The notes: a model not told the origin generated them from the letters alone. 64,000 nucleotides of DNA from Desulfoscipio sp. XC116 (GCF_039851975.1 NZ_CP156660.1:1989035-2053034); one strand, 5' to 3'. Counted from the first letter of the stretch, positions 8,055 through 17,820 are shown. Translations and numbers: made by a program.

Positions 8055-9320
8055 CTACCTGTTTATAGCTTTTTTACCTATATCCTTGCGATAATGCATA
8101 CCGCTGAACCTCACCCGGGATACGCCCTGATAAGCAAGTTCAATGGCTTCGGGAATACCCGCGGCCCGTGCGGTTATCCCCAGCACCCGGCCGCCCGCGG
8201 TAACCACCTGATTACCCTTAAGTGCCGTGCCTGCATGAAAGGCTGCCACGTTGTCAGGCAAGTCGGCCAGCCCGGTGATCACCTCACCTTTGCCGTATGA
8301 ACCGGGATACCCGCCGGAGGCCAGCACCACACAGACACAGGCACCGTCATGCCAGCGCAGGTTTACCTTATTTAGCTCGCCCGCCAGGAGCGCTTCCATC
8401 ACATCAACCAGATCGGACTGCAGCATCATCAACAGAGGCTGGGTTTCCGGGTCACCGAAACGGGCATTAAATTCCAGCACCTGCGGGCCTTTATCCGTCA
8501 TCATCAGCCCGGCGTACAGCACACCCCGGTAGGGACGATCCTCCGCGGCCATACCGCGCACCGTGGGAATCATCACTTTTTCCAGCACTTGCTGCCTGAG
8601 CTCCGGGTTTAAAACAGGTGCCGGTGCATAGGCGCCCATGCCGCCGGTATTCGGGCCCATATCGTTGTCATATACTTGTTTATGGTCCTGAGCCGCCGGC
8701 ATGGGCACTACATGCTCACCATCGGTAAAGGCCAGCATACTTGCCTCCTCGCCCCGCAGACACTCTTCCACCAGCACACGGCGGCCCGCCGCGCCGAATA
8801 TTTTACTTTCCATGATATCATTTACTGCGGCCAGCGCCGTTTGTTCATCTTCGGCCACAATAACGCCCTTACCGGCTGCCAATCCGTCAGCTTTAACCAC
8901 ACATGGACCGGCAAGCCGCTTAATGTAATCTTTTGCCTGGCGGGCGTTCTCAAAAACGGCATACCGGGCGGTAGGGATAGCATACTTTTGCATTATCTCC
9001 TTGGCCAGCACTTTGCTGCCCTCTATTTCCGCCGCTCGCTGCCGGGGTCCGAATACAGGGTAGCCTTCCTTCTCCAGTGCGTCCACCAGACCGGCCACCA
9101 GCGGCACCTCCGGCCCCACCACGGTTAGATCAATTTTTTCCCGCCGGACCAGGTCGATAATAGCCGGTATATTATTATCCTTGATATCGACACATTCCGC
9201 CAGCTGTGCAATACCGGCGTTACCCGGCGCACAAAATATTTTTTTCACGCGAGGGCTTTGACTTATTTTCCAAGCCAGTGCATGTTCTCTGCCGCCGCCC
9301 CCCACAATTAAAACCTTCAT
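8055..9320 (-). CDS. purD: Phosphoribosylamine-glycine ligase PurD (GARS)
   Basis: Second step of purine synthesis, an ATP-grasp ligase joining glycine to phosphoribosylamine. The 421 residues are full length: N-terminal GGGGREHALAWKI, the ATP-grasp lysine region GPCVVKADGLAAGKGV, PNTGGMGAYAP, and EFNARFGDPETQ for metal binding. The ATG follows GGGGGG. It is the last gene of the purine operon, 39 bp after purH; downstream is the headless fragment and the toxin-antitoxin terminator region. Confidence 0.96.
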   Translation of the reverse strand: MKVLIVGGGGREHALAWKISQSPRVKKIFCAPGNAGIAQLAECVDIKDNNIPAIIDLVRREKIDLTVVGPEVPLVAGLVDALEKEGYPVFGPRQRAAEIEGSKVLAKEIMQKYAIPTARYAVFENARQAKDYIKRLAGPCVVKADGLAAGKGVIVAEDEQTALAAVNDIMESKIFGAAGRRVLVEECLRGEEASMLAFTDGEHVVPMPAAQDHKQVYDNDMGPNTGGMGAYAPAPVLNPELRQQVLEKVMIPTVRGMAAEDRPYRGVLYAGLMMTDKGPQVLEFNARFGDPETQPLLMMLQSDLVDVMEALLAGELNKVNLRWHDGACVCVVLASGGYPGSYGKGEVITGLADLPDNVAAFHAGTALKGNQVVTAGGRVLGITARAAGIPEAIELAYQGVSRVRFSGMHYRKDIGKKAINR

Positions 9321-9359
9321 TAGAATTCCCCCCCCAAGCTAAGCCATGCCGGCTTTCAT

Positions 9360-10901
9360 CTAGTGCCGGAAGTGACGCATACCCGTAAACACCATGGCTA
9401 TATCATGCTCATCGGCCACGGCAATGGACGCATCATCACGCACCGAGCCGCCCGGCTGAATAACAGCACTTATACCGGCCGCCACTGCTTCTTCCAGGGT
9501 GTCCGAAAATGGGAAAAAGGCATCCGAGGCCAGCACCGCACCCCGGGCCCCGTCACCGGCCTGTCCCAAGGCTATACGGGCTGAAGTCACCCGGTTCATT
9601 TGCCCGGCCCCCACGCCCAATACCTTTTTATCTTTAACTACCACAATAGCGTTGGATTTTACGTGTTTTACCACGGCCATAGCGAAAAGCAAATCGTCCA
9701 TCTCGGCCTGGGAAGGAGCACGCTTAGTAACTACTTTTGTTTTCTCCGTATCCGCCACACCGCGGTCAAAGTCCTGAACCAGCAACCCTCCGTTAACTTT
9801 GCGCAAATCAAAACGGTCGGTAGTCGGACCGGTTAGCGGGCCGGCTTTTAAAATGCGCAGGTTTTCTTTTTGTTTTAATATGGCTAATGCATCATCAGCA
9901 TAATCCGGCGCGATCACCGCTTCCAGAAATATTTTATTCATCTCCCTGGCCGTGTCCGCATCCACCGGAGTATTGAAAGCCACAATACCGCCGTAAGCCG
10001 ACACCGGGTCACCTTCATAAGCCATAACATAGGCATCCGCCAGCCTGGCCGCGCTGGATACCCCGCACGGGTTGTTATGTTTAACTATTACAGCCGAAGC
10101 AGCAGCGTATTCTTTTACCGCCTCAAAAGCGGCATTGATATCCAGTATATTGTTATAGGACAGCTCTTTGCCATGCAGCTGTACAGCATTGGCTACGCAA
10201 GCCCCGGTTACTGACGGGTCGCGATAAAACGCGGCCTGCTGGTGGGGATTCTCGCCATAACGAAGTGTTTGCACCAACTCATATTTTTTCTCCCAAACAG
10301 CGGGGAATGTCCCGGTCGGCTGGTCGAGACCGGTCAGGTAAGCGGATATGGCAGTGTCGTACGAAGCGGTGTGGGCAAATGCTTCTTTGGCCAGGGCCAG
10401 TCGAAACTGCTCGTTAATATCGCCTTTTTGAATAGCATTCAGTACTGCGGAGTACCGCTGCGGGCTGACCACCACCAGCACATACCGGTAGTTCTTAGCC
10501 GCTGCACGCACCATTGTGGGACCGCCGATATCGATATTTTCAATGGCCTCTTCCAGGGTTACCCCGGGTTTGGCTACTGTTTCTCTAAAGGGGTAAAGAT
10601 TAACTACCACCAGGTCGATGGGCGTAATGTTTTGTTCATGCAGCTGTTTTAAATGCCCCTCGGTACGCATGGCCAAAATACCTCCGTGCACGCTGGGGTG
10701 CAGGGTTTTGACCCGGCCGTCCAATATTTCCGGAAAACCGGTGACATCAGTTATGTAGGTGACGGGTATACCGGCTCCGCGCAGTGCTTTCGCAGTCCCA
10801 CCGGTGGAAACTATCTCCACGCCCGCCTGCACCAGTCCCCGGGCAAATTCTTGCAGCCCGGACTTATCGGAAACGCTGATCAACGCTCGTTGCACAGTCA
10901 T
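9360..10901 (-). CDS. purH: Bifunctional AICAR formyltransferase / IMP cyclohydrolase PurH
   Basis: Final two steps to IMP. The N-terminal MGS-like cyclohydrolase domain (ALISVSDKSGLQEFARGL, then VNLYPFRETVAKPG) covers about residues 1-195 and the AICARFT domain (VKHNNPCGVS, AYGGIVAFN, ASDAFFPFSD) the rest. I start at the ATG at 10901, which has GAGGAGG six to ten bases upstream and gives the usual 513 residues; a longer frame adds 38 unrelated residues. The AICAR substrate also comes from HisF, linking the two operons of this window. Confidence 0.96.
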   Translation of the reverse strand: MTVQRALISVSDKSGLQEFARGLVQAGVEIVSTGGTAKALRGAGIPVTYITDVTGFPEILDGRVKTLHPSVHGGILAMRTEGHLKQLHEQNITPIDLVVVNLYPFRETVAKPGVTLEEAIENIDIGGPTMVRAAAKNYRYVLVVVSPQRYSAVLNAIQKGDINEQFRLALAKEAFAHTASYDTAISAYLTGLDQPTGTFPAVWEKKYELVQTLRYGENPHQQAAFYRDPSVTGACVANAVQLHGKELSYNNILDINAAFEAVKEYAAASAVIVKHNNPCGVSSAARLADAYVMAYEGDPVSAYGGIVAFNTPVDADTAREMNKIFLEAVIAPDYADDALAILKQKENLRILKAGPLTGPTTDRFDLRKVNGGLLVQDFDRGVADTEKTKVVTKRAPSQAEMDDLLFAMAVVKHVKSNAIVVVKDKKVLGVGAGQMNRVTSARIALGQAGDGARGAVLASDAFFPFSDTLEEAVAAGISAVIQPGGSVRDDASIAVADEHDIAMVFTGMRHFRH

Positions 10902-10953
10902 TTTTGTATACCTCCTCAGATTAAACAAGTAATTTCGGAAACGCAAAAGAATG

Positions 10954-11045
10954 GTCACTGCGAGCGTCAGCGAAGCAATCTTCGACTGTTGCTCTACTTT
11001 ATCGGGTGAGATCGTCACGTCGCTATCGCCCTTCGCAATGGCGGA
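10954..11045. repeat. GTCATTGCGAGCG-type dispersed palindromic repeat (degenerate)
   Basis: GTCACTGCGAGCG-TCAGCGAAGCAATC forms the left arm; the right arm (GATCGTCACGTCGC...CCTTCGCAATGGCG) is a decayed inverted copy. A better-preserved relative lies at 44284-44388. This is the widespread bacterial interspersed palindrome seen in many phyla; here it sits between purN and purH. Confidence 0.7.
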
Positions 11046-11046
11046 C

Positions 11047-11100
11047 TATTTATCAAATTCCAAGACTGCCGCTTCTATAGGTGGGAGTCCCTATTTTTGC
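11047..11100 (-). repeat. Hairpin-rich repeat, copy B (partial, at the purN stop)
   Basis: Minus-strand GGGACTCCCACCTATAGAAGCGGCAGTC followed by TTGGAATTTGATAAA matches the distal half of copies A and C. It begins immediately after the purN stop codon, with AATAGG in common. It lacks the first two hairpins. Confidence 0.65.
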
Positions 11101-11712
11101 TTAAGCCAGTATGCGTACTTTTCTTCCCTCCACCACCAGCTTGTTCGTGCAGTATAGATTAATTGCCTCAGGATATATCCGATGTTCCTGTTCTAAAATA
11201 CGCGCTGCCAGAGTATCGGCCGTATCATTATCGCTGACAAGCACCACTGCCTGCAATATAATGGGTCCGGTATCCATGCCGTCATCCACAAAGTGCACCG
11301 TACAGCCGCTGTATTTAACTCCGTAGTGCCAGGCCTGCTCCTGCCCGTGCAGCCCGGGAAAGGCAGGTAGGAGAGCGGGATGAATATTCATGATCCGCCC
11401 GGCATACGCCTCCAGCAGTCCGGGTCCCACCATCCGCATGTAACCGGCCAGGCATACCAGATCGACATTGTGCTCCTGTAAAATCTTTGTAATATGTTTC
11501 TCGTACTCCGCCTTATCAATGTAATCATCTGTGTTTAGCGCCACGGCGTCAATGCCGGCATACCGGGCCCTTTCCAGTGCGTAGGCATCGGCGTTATCAC
11601 TGATGACCACCGTTACGCGGGCCGGTATCCGCCCCGCAGCGCACGCATCCATAATGGACTGCAGATTGGAACCCCGCCCTGAAGCAAGTACACCTAAATT
11701 TTTTATATCCAT
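11101..11712 (-). CDS. purN: Phosphoribosylglycinamide formyltransferase PurN
   Basis: Folate-dependent GAR transformylase. The 203 residues contain the N-terminal LGVLASGRGSNLQS, the catalytic region MRMVGPGLLEAYAGRIMNIHPALLPAFPG with the Asn-His pair, and HFVDDGMDTGPII with the catalytic Asp. The start is the ATG at 11712, preceded by GAGGGGAG; an upstream in-frame ATG would overlap that site. The C-terminus ends exactly at the hairpin repeat, so the stop codon may have been altered by that insertion. Confidence 0.95.
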   Translation of the reverse strand: MDIKNLGVLASGRGSNLQSIMDACAAGRIPARVTVVISDNADAYALERARYAGIDAVALNTDDYIDKAEYEKHITKILQEHNVDLVCLAGYMRMVGPGLLEAYAGRIMNIHPALLPAFPGLHGQEQAWHYGVKYSGCTVHFVDDGMDTGPIILQAVVLVSDNDTADTLAARILEQEHRIYPEAINLYCTNKLVVEGRKVRILA

Positions 11713-11792
11713 TTGTTCTCCCCTCATAAATAAAGCCAAACTTTTTGCTGCACAATGTTTTCAAACGTGATGGGGATAATGCCCTTATAACG

Positions 11793-12845
11793 TCAAATGA
11801 ACCGCACTTCCCTATCGCCTTCGACAACCCGGCCAATCAGACGGGCATCTTCACCATGTGATTCAAGTTCAGCAACAACATTGCCGGCCTGCGCGGCAGG
11901 CACCACCAGCACCATGCCGATACCCATATTAAAAACCCGGTACATTTCACCGGTTTCCACGGGACCTTCCCGGGAGATAACTCTAAATATTGCCGGTATC
12001 TCCCAAGTGCCGGTGTTTATTTGCACGGCTGTGCCCTGCGGCAATATCCGGGGCAGGTTTTCCACCAAACCGCCGCCGGTAATATGAGCCATTCCTTTAA
12101 TACCATACTTGTCCAGCAGCGGCAATACAGTAGATACATATATCCTGGTCGGGCAAAGCATCTCCTCACCCACGGTGCGGCCCAGTACCGGGTGCAATTG
12201 ATCTATTTGATATCCCGCCTTATCCAGCAATACGCGGCGGGCCAGTGAATAACCGTTGCTGTGTAAACCTGACGCTGCCAGACCAACCAGTGCATCGCCC
12301 GGTACAATGGCGGCGCCGTCAATGATTTTGTTTTTATCCACTACCCCTACCGCAAAGCCGGCAATATCATATTCTCCGGCCCCGTAAAAATCGGGCATCT
12401 CAGCGGTTTCACCGCCGATAAGCGCGCAGCCGGCCTGGCGGCAGCCCTCGGCCACCCCGGACACAATATCCGCCACCTGCTCGGGCTTCAGTTTGCCCAC
12501 GGCCAGATAGTCCAGGAAAAACAACGGCTGGGCACCAAGGGTAAGTATATCGTTAACACACATGGCCACTGCGTCAATGCCGATGGTATTGTGTTGATTC
12601 TTTAAAAAAGCCACCCGCAGTTTGGTGCCTACCCCGTCCGTACCCGAAACCAGCACAGGCTCACGGTATTTTGCGGTATCCAGGGCGAACAGCCCGCCGA
12701 ATCCCCCGATGCCGGTAAGCACCTCAGGGCGCAGGGTACTGTGTACGGACTTTTTCATCATGGCCACGGCCCGGTTGCCGGCATTAATATCAACACCCGC
12801 ATCCGCATAGGTAATTGCTATAGGTTTCTGTTTTTTTTCCAACAT
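11793..12845 (-). CDS. purM: Phosphoribosylformylglycinamidine cyclo-ligase PurM
   Basis: AIR synthetase, closing the imidazole ring with ATP. 350 residues of normal length with [15 protein letters not shown] at the N-terminus, ATP-binding [37 protein letters not shown], and [15 protein letters not shown]. Start ATG at 12845 after GGAGGAG. It lies 122 bp downstream of purF and 80 bp upstream of purN. Confidence 0.96.
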   Translation of the reverse strand: MLEKKQKPIAITYADAGVDINAGNRAVAMMKKSVHSTLRPEVLTGIGGFGGLFALDTAKYREPVLVSGTDGVGTKLRVAFLKNQHNTIGIDAVAMCVNDILTLGAQPLFFLDYLAVGKLKPEQVADIVSGVAEGCRQAGCALIGGETAEMPDFYGAGEYDIAGFAVGVVDKNKIIDGAAIVPGDALVGLAASGLHSNGYSLARRVLLDKAGYQIDQLHPVLGRTVGEEMLCPTRIYVSTVLPLLDKYGIKGMAHITGGGLVENLPRILPQGTAVQINTGTWEIPAIFRVISREGPVETGEMYRVFNMGIGMVLVVPAAQAGNVVAELESHGEDARLIGRVVEGDREVRFI

Positions 12846-12967
12846 GCACTCCTCCGACCTAAACTTTCACCGGACTATTGTAAATCCTGCTATAAAGCTT
12901 ATATTTCAAATTATTCCATGAGCTTTGATAAAACCGGCTGCCCAAGAGCACTGCAACCGGTGACGGG

Positions 12968-14398
12968 TCACTCCAGGCTGTATTTTCCGGCTTCCTGGGG
13001 CTTGATAACTTCCACCGGGTAATTACCGTTAAAACAGGCGGTACAAAATGTATCCCGGGAAGCTCCGAATATATTCAGCAACCCCTCCAGGGAAAGATAA
13101 TGCAAACCGTCGGCACCGATTTGACGGCGAATATCTTCGGTGGACATCTGAGCGGCAATCAACTCCCGTTCGTCGGAGGTGTCAATGCCGTAATAACATG
13201 ACCGGGTGATGGGAGGTGAACTGAGACACATGTGCACCTCCCGCACCCCACAATCCCGCAGCATGGCCACAATTTTGCGGCTGGTAGTGCCCCGCACAAT
13301 AGAGTCGTCCACCATCACCACCCGTTTGCCGGCCAGCACCTCCCGCACCGGATTGAGCTTGATGCGCACCGCTAAATCCCGCATATCCTGCGTAGGCTGA
13401 ATAAAAGTCCGCCCGATATAGCGGTTCTTCATTAAACCCTCTTCAAAGGGGATGCCCGACCCTTCGGCAAAGCCCCGGGCCGCAGCGGTGCCCGAGTCGG
13501 GCACCGGTATAACCATATCGGCATCTATCGGGTATTCCGCAGCCAGCACCCGTCCCATTTCCCGGCGCACCTGGTTAACGTTGAAGCCGTCAATAAAGCT
13601 GTCCGGACGGGCAAAATAAATATATTCAAAAATGCAATGGGATCGCCGGCGCGGCTGAAGCACCTGAAACGATTCCAGACCGTTTTCGTCGATAACCACA
13701 ATTTCTCCCGGCTGCACATCCCGGAGCAGGCCGGCACCCACAGTGCCCAGAGCAGCGGATTCGGAGGCCACCACATAACCATTATCCAGAGCGCCGAGGC
13801 ACAGGGGCCGGAACCCGTTGGGATCACGCATGGCCACAAGTTTATTCTCCGTAATGATCACCAGTGAATAAGCGCCTTTAATGTCAATCATACATTTAGT
13901 CAGGGCATCCTTTAAATCGCCCCGGCTGGAGCGGGCAATGATATTAACGATAACCTCACTGTCGGTTGAGGATTGAAAAATCGCTCCGCTGGCCATTAAC
14001 TGAGAGCGCAATTCAGTTACATTAGTTAAATTACCGTTATGCGCCAGTGCAAGCATGCCCCCGTCATAGCGAAACAAAAGCGGCTGGGCGTTTACCGCGT
14101 GGCTGGCCCCGGTGGTGGAGTAACGCACATGGCCGATGGCTGCATAGCCCTTCAGCTGGTTCAACTGATCCCCGGAAAACACTTCCGGCACCAGCCCCAT
14201 GCCTTTATACAGCTGCACTTTTTCCCCGTCGGCAGTAGCGATACCCGCACTTTCCTGACCGCGGTGCTGCAGGGCGTAAAGGCCGTAATAGGTCAATCTG
14301 GCCACATCACGCCCGGGGGCGAAAATACCGAAAACCCCGCATTCCTCCCTGGGCTTATCAGATAAAATCATACCGTTTGGCAATCCGGGCCGAACCAT
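12968..14398 (-). CDS. purF: Amidophosphoribosyltransferase PurF
   Basis: Commits PRPP to purine synthesis using glutamine. This is the Bacillus-type enzyme: a short propeptide precedes the catalytic N-terminal cysteine (EECGVFGIF, cysteine at residue 20), followed by the Ntn glutaminase domain, then the PRPP motif VVMVDDSIVRGTT. Cysteines in REVHMC, RSCYYG and FCTACFNGNYP fit the structural 4Fe-4S cluster. 476 residues. purQ, purL and purS, usually just upstream, are absent between purC and purF. Confidence 0.96.
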   Translation of the reverse strand: MVRPGLPNGMILSDKPREECGVFGIFAPGRDVARLTYYGLYALQHRGQESAGIATADGEKVQLYKGMGLVPEVFSGDQLNQLKGYAAIGHVRYSTTGASHAVNAQPLLFRYDGGMLALAHNGNLTNVTELRSQLMASGAIFQSSTDSEVIVNIIARSSRGDLKDALTKCMIDIKGAYSLVIITENKLVAMRDPNGFRPLCLGALDNGYVVASESAALGTVGAGLLRDVQPGEIVVIDENGLESFQVLQPRRRSHCIFEYIYFARPDSFIDGFNVNQVRREMGRVLAAEYPIDADMVIPVPDSGTAAARGFAEGSGIPFEEGLMKNRYIGRTFIQPTQDMRDLAVRIKLNPVREVLAGKRVVMVDDSIVRGTTSRKIVAMLRDCGVREVHMCLSSPPITRSCYYGIDTSDERELIAAQMSTEDIRRQIGADGLHYLSLEGLLNIFGASRDTFCTACFNGNYPVEVIKPQEAGKYSLE

Positions 14399-14436
14399 TT
14401 TATCTCCCCCAGATCAATTATATTTCTTAATCATCG

Positions 14437-15141
14437 CTACTTCGTTAGCCGCCGATACACTTCCTGGTAGGCTTCTTCCACATTGCCCAGATCCCGGCGA
14501 AAACGATCCTTGTCCAGTTTTTCCCGCGTATGCTTATCCCAGAATCGGCATGTATCAGGTGATATTTCGTCACCCAGCAGCAGTTCACCTTTATGCAGTC
14601 CGAATTCCAGTTTAAAGTCCACCAGCTCAATATCCCGCTCGGCCAGATGATTCCGCAGCACGTCATTAACCTTTAAAGAGATTTCCTTTATTTTGGCCAT
14701 CTGCTCGGGGGTGGCCAGGTTAATGGCCCGAATATGGTCATCATTAATCAGCGGATCGCCCAGCTCATCGCTTTTATAATAATATTCCACCACCGTATTT
14801 CGCATTGGGATGCCTTCTTCCAGCCCCAGGCGTTTAGCCAGACTGCCGGCGGCAATATTGCGCACAACTACCTCCACCAAAATAATCTGCAGTGCCTTAA
14901 CTGCCATTTCCGTGTCGGATTTTTCCTCTACGAAATGCGAATCAATACCGTTTTGGGCCAGCATGCGGAAAAAGTAAGCTGAAATACGGTTGTTGAGTGA
15001 GCCTTTATTGGCAATAGTACCTTTTTTTAAACCGTTTAACGCGGTAGCATCATCCTTGTACTCCACCCAGTAATAGTCGGGGTTATCAGTGCGGTATACT
15101 TTTTTAGCCTTGCCTTCATAGAGCTGTTCCAGTTTTTTCAT
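14437..15141 (-). CDS. purC: SAICAR synthetase PurC
   Basis: Phosphoribosylaminoimidazole-succinocarboxamide synthase, adding aspartate to CAIR. The 234 residues begin [19 protein letters not shown] and include [30 protein letters not shown] and the C-terminal SPDTCRFWD. Two ATGs occur two codons apart (15147 and 15141); the second has GGAGG at the right spacing and I use it. Genes purB upstream and purF downstream are co-directional with small gaps. Confidence 0.96.
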   Translation of the reverse strand: MKKLEQLYEGKAKKVYRTDNPDYYWVEYKDDATALNGLKKGTIANKGSLNNRISAYFFRMLAQNGIDSHFVEEKSDTEMAVKALQIILVEVVVRNIAAGSLAKRLGLEEGIPMRNTVVEYYYKSDELGDPLINDDHIRAINLATPEQMAKIKEISLKVNDVLRNHLAERDIELVDFKLEFGLHKGELLLGDEISPDTCRFWDKHTREKLDKDRFRRDLGNVEEAYQEVYRRLTK

Positions 15142-15166
15142 ATTCATCTGCCTCCATATTAAATAT

Positions 15167-16462
15167 TTACAGGCCAAACCGCCTATAAACTTCATCCACA
15201 TGCTTTAAGTGATAGCTATAATCAAATATTTCATCGATTTCTTCCTTGGACAAAATGGCGGCTGCTTCCGCGTCGTCCAGCAACAGCTGACGAAAGTCCT
15301 CTCCTGTTTGCCAGCACCGCATGGCGTTGCGCTGCACCAATTCATAAGCTTTCTCCCGGGTGAGGCCGTGTTTTTCCACCAGAGTCAGCAGCACCCGTTG
15401 TGAAAAAATCAACCCGTGGGTTTTTTCGAGGTTCTTTTTCATATTCTCAGGGTAAACCAGTAAATTCTCCATGATATTAATAAATTTATACAGCATATAA
15501 TCAAGGGTGGTAGTGCTGTCAGGAATAATCACCCTTTCCACCGATGAGTGGGAAATATCCCGCTCATGCCACAGGGCCACGTTTTCCATAGCCACCAGGG
15601 CGTTACCGCGCAGTAAGCGGGCCTGACCGCTTATGCGTTCCACCGTGATGGGATTGCGTTTATGGGGCATGGCCGATGATCCCTTTTGGCCCTTTTTGAA
15701 ATGTTCTTCGGCCTCTAAAATATCGGTACGCTGTAGATTTCTGATCTCGGTGGCAAACTTATCCAGAGAGCTGCCGATAACCGCCAGGGTGGTCAGAAAT
15801 TCAGCATGCCGATCCCTCTGCAATATCTGGGTGGACACCCGGGCCGGCTTTAAGCCCAGCCGGGTACAGACGTGCTGTTCCACCGCGGGATCGATATTGG
15901 CATAAGTGCCGACGGCCCCGGATATCTTGCCCGCACTGACAGTGGTAACGGCACTTTCCATGCGCTTGATGTTGCGTTCGGTTTCCGCTACCCACAGCAG
16001 CATTTTCAACCCAAAGGTGGTGGGTTCGGCATGGATGCCGTGAGTGCGCCCGATCATAATGGTGCAGCGGTGTTCTTTGGCCTTCTCCAATAAAACATTC
16101 CGCAACTCTTGCAAGCGTTTAAGGATTAGTTCTCCGGCTTCTTTAATCTGCAATGCCAGCGCTGTATCCAGCATGTCCGAAGAGGTCATGCCCAGGTGCA
16201 TATACTTGGAGGCATCCCCCACGTATTCAGCGACGCAGGTAAGAAAAGCAATAACATCGTGATTGGTGACTTCTTCAATTTCGTCAATGCGTGCCACGGT
16301 AAAATTAGCTTTCTCTTTGATTTCCCGCAGTGCCTCAACCGGTACCACGCCCATTTCGGACAGCGCCTCACAGGCGCAAATCTCCACCTCCAGCCACTTG
16401 CGGTACTTATTTTCCTGGGACCAGATAGCTTTCATTTCCGGTAAAGTATAACGATCGATCAA
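15167..16462 (-). CDS. purB: Adenylosuccinate lyase PurB
   Basis: Fumarase/aspartase-superfamily enzyme acting twice in purine synthesis (SAICAR and adenylosuccinate cleavage). 431 residues; the superfamily signature [11 protein letters not shown] is near residue 265, the catalytic His in [14 protein letters not shown] near 140, and [13 protein letters not shown] near 90. It starts with TTG (16462), overlapping the purE stop by four bases (TTGA), with GGAGG in the purE tail. Confidence 0.96.
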   Translation of the reverse strand: MIDRYTLPEMKAIWSQENKYRKWLEVEICACEALSEMGVVPVEALREIKEKANFTVARIDEIEEVTNHDVIAFLTCVAEYVGDASKYMHLGMTSSDMLDTALALQIKEAGELILKRLQELRNVLLEKAKEHRCTIMIGRTHGIHAEPTTFGLKMLLWVAETERNIKRMESAVTTVSAGKISGAVGTYANIDPAVEQHVCTRLGLKPARVSTQILQRDRHAEFLTTLAVIGSSLDKFATEIRNLQRTDILEAEEHFKKGQKGSSAMPHKRNPITVERISGQARLLRGNALVAMENVALWHERDISHSSVERVIIPDSTTTLDYMLYKFINIMENLLVYPENMKKNLEKTHGLIFSQRVLLTLVEKHGLTREKAYELVQRNAMRCWQTGEDFRQLLLDDAEAAAILSKEEIDEIFDYSYHLKHVDEVYRRFGL

Positions 16463-16992
16463 GCTTTATTTCCTCCCTTTGCATTCAGATATCCTTCTAT
16501 GCCCAGTTCCTGCAGACAAGTCGATTTCTCTTCCACCTGTCGGGCCATTTTTCTTTTATAAGCAGTTATTTTGTCCCGCACTTCCGGGCAGCCCGAACCA
16601 ATTATCTGAGCCGCCAGAATACCTGCGTTTTGGGCCCCGTTTATGGCCACCGTAGCTACCGGTATGCCGGGAGGCATTTGTACGGTAGCATACAGAGCGT
16701 CCACGCCATTTAGTGCGCCTGATGCAATAGGCACACCGATAACGGGCAGCGAGGTATGCCCGGCGATAACGCCGGCCAGATGAGCCGCACCGCCGGCACC
16801 CGCAATAATCACTGCCACGCCCTGATCGGCAGCCTGGCGGGCGTAATCGGCAGTTTTTTCCGGTGCCCTGTGCGCAGACGATATTAATATCTCCCAAGGG
16901 ATACCAAATTCATCCAGTATATCCGCCGCGCCGCGCATTACCGGCAAATCAGAGTCACTGCCCATTACGATACCTACCAATGGTTTATTCAT
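16459..16992 (-). CDS. purE: N5-carboxyaminoimidazole ribonucleotide mutase PurE
   Basis: First gene of the operon. 177 residues starting [19 protein letters not shown], with the class I PurE pattern ([42 protein letters not shown]). The ATG at 16992 has GAGGAGGCGAC upstream; a longer in-frame extension has no support. Class I PurE normally works with PurK, which is not in the window. Expression should depend on the PRPP riboswitch about 290 bp upstream. Confidence 0.95.
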   Translation of the reverse strand: MNKPLVGIVMGSDSDLPVMRGAADILDEFGIPWEILISSAHRAPEKTADYARQAADQGVAVIIAGAGGAAHLAGVIAGHTSLPVIGVPIASGALNGVDALYATVQMPPGIPVATVAINGAQNAGILAAQIIGSGCPEVRDKITAYKRKMARQVEEKSTCLQELGIEGYLNAKGGNKA

Positions 16993-17067
16993 TTGTCGCC
17001 TCCTCGTAGAATATATGTACTTAATTATCATTCCCCACCATGTTGGCAAGTTATCTGTCTCCAAACG

Positions 17068-17184
17068 ACTTCATCAAATTCCAAGACTCCCACTTCTATA
17101 AGCGGGAGTTCCTATTTTTATTTCAGGCGGGGTGAAATCCCCATTTGAAGCCCCGATGTCCAGCTTTGGCTGAACGAGTTCATC
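17068..17184 (-). repeat. Hairpin-rich repeat, copy C (in the purE leader)
   Basis: The most complete copy: minus-strand ATGAACTCGTTCAGCCAAAG, then GGGGATTTCACCCC, then ACTCCCGCTTATAGAAGTGG and TTGGAATTTGATGA. About 85-90 percent of bases match copy A by eye. It lies between the riboswitch terminator and the purE start, oriented with transcription. Confidence 0.75.
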
Positions 17185-17283
17185 TTCTGCTCCCAACGAT
17201 TTGATAACCCTATGGCGGTGAAAAGGGGAATTGATCAATTTGTGCAAGCCTTTGATACATTCTTTTGCCATAGCCACAGCAAT

Positions 17284-17341
17284 AAAAAAAACCCGCCCGA
17301 GTAGGTTCTCATCGGAGTGAAACCTACCCGCCTGGGCTTTT
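17284..17341 (-). terminator. Riboswitch expression-platform terminator
   Basis: Minus-strand GGCGGGTAGGTT-loop-AACCTACTCGGGCGGG followed by eight T's. The 5' arm is the tail of the PRPP aptamer, so aptamer folding and terminator formation are mutually exclusive; PRPP binding should allow read-through. Confidence 0.88.
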
Positions 17342-17446
17342 ATCCCGACCGGTGTAGCTGCCGCGAAACGTACCCGTGGCTGCCTGTACCGCTTGGACCG
17401 AGCCACCGTAAAGCGGTGTGGAACCCTAGGTACACTTTCTCTCGTG
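17312..17446 (-). ncRNA. PRPP riboswitch (ykkC subtype 2b) controlling the purine operon
   Basis: Read on the minus strand: GAAAGTGTACCTAGGGTTCC, a stem capped by CCGCTTTACGG, GGCTCGGTCCAAGCGGTACA, a GC-rich arm, CTACACCGGTCGGGATAAAA and GCCCAGGCGGGTAGGTTTC. CTAGGGTTCC, GGTCC-A and GGGATAAAAGCCC are the ykkC core; the subtype controlling de novo purine genes senses PRPP, which fits purE downstream. It precedes an overlapping intrinsic terminator. No guanine aptamer, which in some Firmicutes sits in tandem upstream, is visible; the upstream flank is instead occupied by the duplicated Fic unit from 17480. Confidence 0.92.
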
Positions 17447-17454
17447 TTGAATAT

Positions 17455-17488
17455 TATTTAAAATAACTTTCCAAATTAATATTAACCC
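17455..17488 (-). promoter_or_regulatory. Possible purine-operon promoter
   Basis: Minus-strand TTAATT, 17 bp, TAATAT just upstream of the aptamer. The -10 is good and the -35 is poor; the -35 lies at the junction with the duplicated unit, so the original promoter could have been remodelled. Confidence 0.35.
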
Positions 17489-17629
17489 ATGGATATTCCG
17501 ACAGTCAAGTACAACAAGCTGCAAAAAGAATTAACGTTTGCAGCTGCTTTTTGGCATCCAATTTTAAAGTTTGCTCGGCATTTGATGCATTTATTGTACC
17601 GCAATTATATCAATCAGTAAATTGGTTTT

Positions 17630-17820
17630 TCAATTTTCACCAAGCTCTGCAATCATCTGTTTGATTTTATCCAGGGTTTTGCGTTCCTGTTCCTTCGCTG
17701 CTATTATTTTTGCGCCCCCTTCTTATTCAGCCATGCTTCTTTTGACCGCCGGCAGGCTTTTCGGATTTAACGTTTCGCTCTCTTCTAACTTATATATGTC
17801 CTTGCTTATAATATAAATAT
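17630..17820 (-). pseudogene. Broken small ORF inside repeat copy 1
   Basis: Minus-strand frame ...SKDIYKLEESETLNPKSLPA...SMAE ends in TAA, and the adjacent frame continues GAKIIAAKEQERKTLDKIKQ...AELGEN to a TGA. The two pieces read like one protein interrupted by a frameshift; no start codon is apparent. Family not recognised. Confidence 0.4.

Noticed and set aside
17074-17406. 110-codon open frame on the minus strand upstream of purE
   Set aside because: It runs through the PRPP aptamer, its terminator and the hairpin repeat; the translation has no protein-like pattern, so it is not a gene.
17450-17600. Searched for a guanine aptamer in tandem with the PRPP riboswitch
   Set aside because: No purine-aptamer core (the conserved three-way junction and loop bases) can be found; the sequence belongs to the duplicated Fic unit.
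17622-17816. 64-codon hydrophobic plus-strand frame, present in both repeat copies
   Set aside because: It is antisense to a coherent but frameshifted minus-strand protein and has no ribosome-binding site.
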